This document shows positions 56,888 through 64,000 of a stretch of 64,000 nt of DNA, in pieces. The stretch is from contig OY757904.1 of the NCBI GenBank assembly GCA_963585895.1, positions 84,652,336 to 84,716,335 on the forward strand, given 5' to 3'. The position numbers and the translations under genes were made by a program. Source of the DNA: Sepioteuthis lessoniana (taxonomy: Eukaryota > Mollusca > Cephalopoda > Myopsida > Loliginidae). Under the pieces are notes generated by a model. It ran no database searches. It was not told the origin of the DNA and worked only from the letters and a program-made list of their open reading frames with translations. The number at the start of each line of letters is the position of its first letter. Positions within the stretch are counted from its first letter, which is position 1.

Positions 56888-58390
56888 CCCCAAAAGATTA
56901 ATGGCATTTGACTTTGATATAGAATATGTCAAAGAAAATTCAATTCCGCATGTAGATGCACTATCAAGATTGAGATTTAACAAGGAGTCAAAAGATAAAA
57001 CAGAGAAAGAATTTGATGATATATTTTTACATTGGGTAGAGACTGATGTTTTTTCTTTAGATAGAATGGCTGTGCAAACTAGACATGAACCAGTACTAAG
57101 TAGGATAACATTGAAAATAAGAAAAAACGTATGGGGAAATTGTTTCAGGGCGGAAAGACCCTACAAAGAAATGACATAAATTAACGATATAACATGGAGT
57201 GATTTGTGATGAGGATCTGATAATTCCCCCTGAAACACAAAGAAAATTGGTGATAAGAAGAGTTCATGATGATATCCCCTGTGGAGTAGTGATTACACAA
57301 AAAAGGATAAAATTAGAAGCATGGTGGCTGTGATATTCACAAGATGTCGAAGAATGTATAAAAAGATGCAAAAAATGTAAAGAATTAAGAAATCTTACAC
57401 AGACTACTTTTTCATTCATGGTCCAGAGAAGTGGAGCCATGGAGTTGTGTGCTTATGGATCATGCGCACATTACTGGAGGGGGACTCTTATTAATACTAG
57501 TATATTCTTTTTCAGGCTGGTCTGAAGTAATCCATGTGCCAGACAAGAAAAGTTCTACAATAAAACAGATTCTAAGGGACATATTTTCCAGAAATGGCAT
57601 GCCAAAAACCCTGGTATCTGACAATGCACCAGAATTTTGTGATGAAGATCTTAATTTATGGTTGGAAAAAATAGGGTGTAAACTGTATAGGACACTGCCA
57701 TATCACCCTCAATTGAATGGGTTGGCAGAAAGAATGGTGCAGACTGTAAAAATGGCACTGAAAGCATGTTCTCAACAAAAAGAAAAAAGAATAGTAGTTT
57801 TTCTATCAAGGCTGCTTTTAAGCTATCACACAATACCACATGGTGGAATATTAGAAAGCCCTTCAGCTTTAATGGGAAGGCAAATAAAGAGCTCTGTTAA
57901 TGATGTTGTATTCAACAAATGAAAAAGTGTGGTACAAAAAGAACAAAGAATCAAATCCAGAAAGGGCAGAATTTATCATGCAAAAAGGCCACAATACTGT
58001 TATAATAAATAAAGAAAAGGGGAACAGTATATTAGCACATGCAGATCAAATAAGGCCCCAGGGCAAATATGAAGAGCAAAATGAGGAAGAAATCTTTACA
58101 ATTCTTTCTATTAATGATTTATTAGACCAACCTTTACGGAATGAAATATCAGAAGATGAAATATTGCATGATCAGGTGGGGTAGAATGAGTTTGAAAACT
58201 TGGATGATGATCAAATAATGCAAGAAAACAACCTTGATTACAGCTCAGTTTGAGACAGATCTAGATCTTCCAGAGAAAGAAATACGGGAGAGATAAAAGG
58301 AGAGCCAAGTAATCCCGAAAATGAAACAATCACTAGAAGAAGCACAAGACCTACTAGGAGCATAAAACCCACACGCTTCTGAGAGATGTA
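56888..58390 (+). pseudogene. Gypsy 4 fragment: RNase H end, integrase, 3' end
   Basis: Starts in the last part of RNase H (MAFDFDIEYVKENSIPHVDALSRL, the conserved HVDALSR motif). A degraded integrase zinc region is near 57360-57390 (CIKRCKKCKELR). The catalytic core is open for 163 codons (57431-57922) with VLMDHAHITGG, LVSDNAPEFC and LNGLAERMVQTVK, so D, D and E are kept. After a frame change, a C-terminal part with HADQIRPQG runs to about 58184. RT, protease, gag and LTRs are not present. The left edge abuts the end of LINE D. Confidence 0.82.
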
Positions 58391-58622
58391 GTGATACTAG
58401 CAACTTAATCTGCCTAATTTTCATGAGTGTAAGGAAGAGCCTATATAAGTCTCACTCTGAGAGTAACTGGGAAGGTTGATAAACCACTGTGCTTCATGCA
58501 GTGGCTTTTCTGTGTCCTGTCTGGCATCCATGCTGGACAGTCATTGCTCAGTGGCAGTTTTGAAACCAAAAAGCCCCTGGCTTTGGTTGGGCCACCTTTG
58601 GGTGGGGGAGCTACATTACTGA
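58391..58622. repeat. 0.4-kb repeat family, left half of a split copy
   Basis: Same family as 36150-38060 (agtgtaaggaagagcctatat, gccactgtgcttc-like, tggcatccatgctggac). It is interrupted by a solo LTR; the unit resumes at 59375 with gacacctttgtatag. Confidence 0.8.
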
Positions 58623-59374
58623 TGTGACACTATAAGTTGGATATATGCACATACATGTATACACACGTGTGTGTGCACCCATACATGTTTGCGTGTGTGT
58701 GTATGTATATATGCCCATTCACATGTGTGTGCACACACACACACACACACATATATATGTGACAAGATGAGTTAGATTCGGCCTGGGTATCAAATTTCAA
58801 ATGTTAGGAAAACCCATTAAGGAAATCTAGATTAAGGAAATCTAGATAAGAAAATGTTTATACATATGGCCACAGGCATGGGTAAGTGTTAAGTACTTGT
58901 CGGATACTTGTCAAAAACTTAAAAGGGTCTGATTTTAATGTCCCTGTATCGGAGACAGCCAGGCTAGAAAATATTTTCATGTCCACTTTTTTAAAGAGAG
59001 AAATGCCCCCCCCCCCCAAGTTATGGGTTTATTCGTGGGTGTCCCTTGGTCGGAAATAATAATGAAACATTCTGTATATATACAGGTGCGTTTTGGGTTC
59101 GAGGAAAGTTGATTAGGCCGGAACAAAGAACAGTGACATTACCAGCCAGACCCAGTTAGTTAAGATAATCTTTTGCCAGCTAAAACTCAGCCCAGAACTA
59201 ATTATCCACAAAGTGTTACACACTCTCCATCCTCCCTTGGCATTCTAACCACAAAGTTGTTGTGTTTTTTTCTTTTCCCTGTGAACCTGCCTCTCGCTCG
59301 GTCCGGCCACACATAAGTTTTCAATGTGGGGTTAGTAACTTATGCAACAAGCTGCAGAGGTGGGTATTCTCACA
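58623..59374 (+). mobile_element. 752-bp solo LTR of an unidentified element
   Basis: Starts tgtgacac, ends tctcaca, and is flanked by the 4-bp duplication ctga (58619-58622 and 59375-59378). The host repeat unit reads continuously once the block is set aside. It contains GT/CA runs at 58662-58750 and a C-run at 59007-59017. Strand is not certain, and no related internal region is present in the window. Confidence 0.75.
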
Positions 59375-59660
59375 CTGACACCTTTGTATAGAACTGGACC
59401 TCGCGGTTCAGTTTAAGCTATAATCTGGCATTTGTGCCTTGACCCATGTTTGGGTTCATGTCCAGCTAGGCTCATCAGGCCAATATTGCACAAAGTGGGC
59501 CGATGACCAGCATAGTCCAGCAGGGCTCAAGCCTTGGCTTGTGCCCAACCTTCCTCTCCCCTAACCCTTACTATAATCCAACCTTCTGGTCATTAGACTT
59601 TGTGTCAAGTCCTGTCTGATGGGAGGCAGAGACAAATATCAGAAGCTTCATAAGCCACTT
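59375..59660. repeat. 0.4-kb repeat family, right half of the split copy
   Basis: Continues with gaccagcatagtccagcagg and the ending gggaggcagagacaaatat, the same order as in the array at 36.2-38.0 kb. Confidence 0.8.
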
Positions 59661-60991
59661 ACTAGTGCTGACCTTGCACATCACAATGCATACAAACCTC
59701 ATATACCCCATACTATGCATTTGTCCTTTCTTTCTTATACCCTTCAAAAAGAATGGTAAGAATGGAGGCTGCAAGAAGACTGCTAGATAGGACAACACAC
59801 CAACAACAACCATCCAATGGACAGGGACTTTCTTGCAATCTTCCCCCTAGAGAATATTCAATATTTAGAATAAATGTTGAACAATTTGTTATATTATTTG
59901 CCTGTATCATCATATCTTTAATTGTGGATTCTATAATCAACAGAAATGATACTTAAAAAGAAAATCTGCCAAGCACATACCAATGAAAACAGTTTTCCTT
60001 TAAAAATCATTACGATAAAAAAATGTTATTGTTTAGTTTAGTTTTTCTGCATGTTCTTTATTGAAATTGCTTTTTGCGGGGGATTTTCATTCCAAGTGTA
60101 AAGAAGAGGAAAATCTCGTATTTAGTTTTGGCGCACAATTTAATTCAACACTGAATTTCACCCAATCAGGATGACTTATCCTATTCAGCCCGGACCTTCA
60201 TTTCTGGCTAGCAAAACGGGTGAGCGGCCAAATCCACTCTTTTCGGCTTGAGACGGCGACCAGAACAGATGTGTCTCTGGTCGTCCCTGTTTAGCGATGC
60301 TTTTTAGCTAAACAAGCCACCCAGTGTGGACATCTCACTGTGGCTTTAACACTAGCAGCAGCAACATGGACACTCAACGAGGGAACCATCTAATTTATGG
60401 ATTCTTTACGAGGAATCCCAGTTGAACATAAATTAGAAACATTCAGCATGCCTTCCACAGGCACCACTTCATGTCACCCCAAAAATTGACTATGTCGATC
60501 TGAGCGTAACCCCACTCTCGACAACATGGAGATATCGCAGACTCTCTCAAAACTACACGGTGACTTTAAACACATCCCTCACACGTCCAACAACACACTG
60601 CCATCTCAACATCCCGCTAAGCCATTTTGTCTCCAACACTAACAAGCCGAAACACCACGAGTCTTGCAGCACCAAGAACAAACCATATTCAAAGCTGCAA
60701 ATAAAGAACTTTCATTGTTGTGTTGTTAAAGCAAAGTTTCGTAATTCATTTGTGTCCCTAAAAAAGATAGCGCTAAACAAATAACTATTTTGTCGGGTTA
60801 TATCTGCGAGATGTGTCACAAGTATAAAATAAAGTTTGGAGGCAGTACGTGTTCCTCGCAAGTAATTTCCCGAACAAAACAAAAACAAAATCTGAATAAC
60901 TATAAAATAAAGGTTTATTATTCAGTGAGAATATGTACCAAAGAACTCACAATGTTGTTGTTGTCGTTGTTGTTGCCGATTTCGCCTTTGG
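59661..60991. other. non-coding, nothing firmly recognised
   Basis: A less AT-rich part at 60180-60760 contains short inverted repeats (gtttagc...gctaaac near 60290-60315; gaccaga...tctggtc near 60260-60285) and an AATAAA at about 60701. It might be part of an unrecognised element. No domain-like frame. Confidence 0.4.
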
Positions 60992-61409
60992 TGTAAGTGG
61001 AAATGGCAATGTCTTTGCTAGACAGTGTGGCGTCTCTCGTGTTTTGGTGGGTGAGGGAGCAGTCCAGTAGCGTAACATAGGTTCCTTGTTGTTAGCGGCT
61101 AGATCTCTGTTGAATTGTTCAATCGCTTTCTTTTTATAACACCTAAGAGGATCAAAACGGCTATGAATGTTTTTTTGGGGGGAAAGTATTTGATTGGTTA
61201 AAAAATCTATGGGTGCGAATTTTGTATATTGTAGTTTTGATCCTTTTTTTCTAGAATGTTCTAATGTTTGTTGATTGGCTTAAAAATCTATGGGCGCGAA
61301 TTTTGTATATGTTGTTTGGATCCTTTTTTTCTAGAATGTTCTAATGTTTGTTGATTGGTTTAAAAATGTGAGTGCGATATTTGTAGATGTATATGAAATT
61401 TACGCTACA
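60992..61409 (-). repeat. LTR-like repeat, copy 1, with 80-bp subrepeats
   Basis: Contains a 2.5-fold tandem repeat with 81/80-bp periods starting at 61192, 61273 and 61353 (gattgg...). On the minus strand a TATA-like ggtgttataaaaagaaagcg lies at about 61125-61144, downstream of the subrepeats, as an upstream activator array and promoter would be arranged. Confidence 0.8.
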
Positions 61410-61563
61410 ATTACTCCCCTTCCGGATTAATATTTGTTAAATATTAAAAAATAAATAAATAAATAAATAAAAAATAATTTATATGTGCAATTCTTGTCTT
61501 TTACTAAAAGAATCGCACGAACCTGGTGGGCCGGCGGATTGTTCTGCCAGATTTAGTATGTGG

Positions 61564-61982
61564 TGTAAGTGGAAATGGCAATGTCTTTGCTAGACAGTGT
61601 GGCGTCTCTCGTGTTTTGGTGGGTGAGGGAGCAGTCCAGTAGCGTAACATAGGTTCCTTGTTGTTAGCGGCTAGATCTCTGTTGAATTGTTCAATCGCTT
61701 TCTTTTTATAACACCCTAGAGGATCAAAACGGCTATGAATGTTTTTTTTGGGGGGAAAGTATTTGATTGGTTAAAAAATCTATGGGTGCGAATTTTGTAT
61801 ATTGTAGTTTTGATCCTTTTTTTCTAGAATGTTCTAATGTTTGTTGATTGGCTTAAAAATCTATGGGCGCGAATTTTGTATATGTTGTTTGGATCCTTTT
61901 TTTCTAGAATGTTCTAATGTTTGTTGATTGGTTTAAAAATGTGAGTGCGATATTTGTAGATGTATATGAAATTTACGCTACA
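61564..61982 (-). repeat. LTR-like repeat, copy 2, with 80-bp subrepeats
   Basis: Matches copy 1 apart from single-base differences in homopolymers and the segment cacc(c/t)tagagg. The same subrepeats and TATA-like motif are present. Confidence 0.8.
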
Positions 61983-63364
61983 ATTTCACTAACAGCTATA
62001 CAAGTATTATTTCTGATTTTTGAGGAATCAAAGATAAGACAACACAAACAAAAGGTATGCCAAATCAATCAGCATATTTTCTTGAGTGGAGAATGCAAGA
62101 AAGTTCCTTGGTTGGTTGTTGTCAGTGTCATCCTTTCAAACAGTTGTCTGCCTGGTTCTATTCTTGTTGCATTTCAAATGAGTAAAGAGGAAAGGCCAAA
62201 TGCATAGCATATTCAAACTTCTCGGCAAGTAACTCTGTAGACGGTTAAGATAGTGATTCCAAATAACTGTGGGCTCCTGCATATATAGAGAAGTGTGCAT
62301 GTATGTGGGTGAGAGAATACTGTCTCTGACTCTGCCAACAACTAGGACTTGTTACTTTTTATTTGAGGCCATATGCACTTGCAAACATCAAAAACTCATT
62401 ATGTCATTGTTCTACTGAGACACCATGACTATCATATAATCAAAGGAAATGAAATGGGAGTTAAGATTTGTTTATTTCTAGTTCTTCATTTTAGGTCAGA
62501 GAAAGAGTGAGAAAATGGGATATATTGATAGAATGATTGATGATTTAGTAGATTTAAAAAATATATATAATTTTTTTATTCCTATTTTTGTATAAAATTT
62601 TTTTCATATATATATATATGTTATTTTACATTTTTAAAACATATTTTGCTATATACCATAATTAAATGAATGATGCAATTCAATTAACCTTTTAAAGGCA
62701 CATAAAAGTAAATATTGGTGAGATATTCTATAAATCATATTTTTTTTATTAAAACATGCTAAGTGATGGTATTGATAAAACTATTGAAATCATGTTGTAT
62801 ACTCTATCTTAAGATGTATTACGTTAAAAAGAGTATCAATGAATAAAAAAAAAAATACTAGACTATAGTCATTGATAGTTTGATACTTTCAGCAATTCAA
62901 ATCTGGTAACTGTGAATATAAGCTTCAATGAGGGTTAATTTTCTGTTATTATTTATACATATTTTCATTTGTTTATCATAAATATATAAACAACAATTAT
63001 GCAAACATTAATCAATAGAATGAAACTTTTAATTATTTTCAATTTAACTTTTCTTCCTTTAAATAATGTGTATCAAAGTAATAGTTTCTAAAATCAAAAT
63101 CATCCTTTTTGTTAAAAATATATTACTTGAATTTTTTAAAATAATCCCAAGAGGTGAAAACGATCTTTTTTTTTTCTAATTTTAACTTTTATTTCTATAA
63201 GAGAATGAAAACATTCATTTTGATTAGTATTCTCTTTCATCTTATTGTTTTAATAATACTAATAGTTTTGAAGGTTTCCTCTTAAAATGAAAATGAACAA
63301 TAGAAAATAAATCGACATGTGTTCAATATACATATTTGAAAAAAAAATTCTTTTTATCTTTTAG
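61983..63364. other. AT-rich non-coding DNA
   Basis: No recognisable gene. Ends in a pyrimidine tract and tag (about 63345-63364) that reads as a splice acceptor for the candidate exon that follows. Confidence 0.5.
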
Positions 63365-63493
63365 ACAATCTAATATTATAAGATAAAAAGTCTGTTCTAT
63401 TGACGCCCCTTCATTTTATACTGGTTCTTAATCCGGTGTCGACTAATACGACTTCAGTGGGGTTTGACGATGTCAATGTAAGATGGCCATCCG
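63365..63493 (+). other. candidate host exon with start codon and donor site
   Basis: The 129-bp segment is bounded by ttctttttatcttttag (acceptor-like) and ccg|gtgagt (donor-like). It is richer in G+C and CpG than its flanks. Near its end, gtaagATGGCC gives an ATG in good Kozak context at 63483, followed by only eleven coding bases before the donor. All frames have stops near the left edge, so it could only be a 5' UTR plus first-codon exon. Support is from signals only. Confidence 0.25.
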
Positions 63494-64000
63494 GTGAGTT
63501 TTTCTTTAGAATTTTCATTCTTTGAAATAATTTTTATTTATCCTGAACATAATCGGTTCTCTTTAAATTTAGTTTTGTATTTTAAAAGTACTCGTATAAT
63601 TCTGACAGTGGATGCTGTTATTAGATGCTAGTAGTTGAAGTGTTGAATGAACGCAAAAAGTCTTGTTTTTATTCTCACAACAAACAAAACAAGAAAAAAG
63701 TAGAGAAACAATGGAAGCCTGTTATTTGAATATTGCATTTTTCTGTTTAATGGTTAAAAGTGATGTTTTAAGTTTTGGCCATTTCTATTTGACTGATAAT
63801 TTGCTGCTCACATAGTTGATAGCAATTATTTACTTCCTACACTTGTGACCAGTATTATTCTTTCATAAAACAAATTAATTCATTTTACACTTTTATAGCA
63901 AGGATAGTACATTTTTTGAAAGATGATTTTAAGGATGATTTGTATACTTAAAATAGAATGAAGTTTTTTCCTTCTTATACTTAGTTTTAGGTATTTTTGC
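63494..64000. other. AT-rich non-coding DNA, possibly intron
   Basis: No coding or repeat signature. If the preceding exon is real, this would be the start of its intron. Confidence 0.4.

Larger units (their letters stand above)
60992..61982 (-). mobile_element. compact LTR-internal-LTR element (TRIM-like)
   Basis: Two nearly identical direct repeats, 60992-61409 and 61564-61982 (about 418 bp), are separated by only about 154 bp. Ends follow tgtaag...ctaca. On the minus strand the spacer ends in a purine-rich ccggaaggggagtaat directly before the 60992-61409 copy, which looks like a polypurine tract and sets the orientation. No protein can be encoded. No matching target duplication was found, so a tandem duplication remains possible. 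Confidence 0.55.

Noticed and set aside
57651-57839. Minus-strand frame opposite the Gypsy 4 integrase
   Set aside because: Antisense shadow of the catalytic core.
58623-58760. GT/CA-rich run as an independent microsatellite locus
   Set aside because: It lies within the 752-bp solo LTR and is better treated as part of it.
60988-61990. CRISPR-like or regulatory repeat array
   Set aside because: Only two long repeats with 80-bp subrepeats and no regular spacers; eukaryotic context fits an LTR-type repeat.

Overview
This window looks like non-coding, transposon-saturated DNA from a metazoan nuclear genome, most likely a lophotrochozoan and probably a cephalopod mollusc. The organism call is inference from the element mixture: ZCCHC-type LINE ORF1s, RTE-like LINE remnants, several Ty3/Gypsy lineages, a tRNA-derived SINE and long CA/TTC microsatellites. 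I see no bacterial gene organisation, no rRNA and no convincing complete host gene. Every sizeable coding stretch belongs to a mobile element, and almost all are broken by stops, frameshifts or insertions.

Layout. 1-7.0 kb is AT-rich DNA with microsatellites, a mariner end, a 38-bp perfect hairpin and two fragments of one LINE type. 7.05-35.8 kb is a nest. A degenerate RTE-like LINE is cut into four pieces by a SINE (7233-7503, TSD ttgcagccat), a Gypsy element (7739-30297, TSD gaact) and a second Gypsy element (30663-35457, TSD gtaac). The 5' LTR of the first Gypsy is itself split by about 17 kb holding three ZCCHC/APE-type LINE copies: A and B on the minus strand and C on the plus strand. 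ORF1 of copy C is in turn split by a 1079-bp solo LTR (TSD ctag).

36.2-59.7 kb is a second nest. A roughly 0.4-kb repeat family with a large fold-back flanks a further LINE copy (D, starting about 38.2 kb). D is split at 41016/49367 by an 8.35-kb block (TSD ccat) that holds 0.5-kb direct repeats, a solo LTR and a decayed Gypsy element (45658-48948). D is split again, in its 3' UTR, by a very young LTR element (51523-56654, TSD attt). That young element has two 1079-bp LTRs that read as identical. Its gag has a SCAN-like capsid region, followed by a protease, a minisatellite-encoded linker and an integrase C-terminal module; RT, RNase H and the integrase core are absent. A 5'-truncated Gypsy integrase fragment and a 752-bp solo LTR (TSD ctga) follow.

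59.7-64 kb is mostly AT-rich. It contains a compact LTR-internal-LTR element (60992-61982) whose LTRs carry 80-bp subrepeats, and a weak candidate for a host exon with a start codon and splice signals (63365-63493).

The pieces do not form a pathway. What the window records is an order of insertion, which can be read from target-site duplications: RTE-like LINE first, then Gypsy elements, then ZCCHC LINEs, then the 1079-bp LTR family, which appears to be the most recent and may still be moved in trans.
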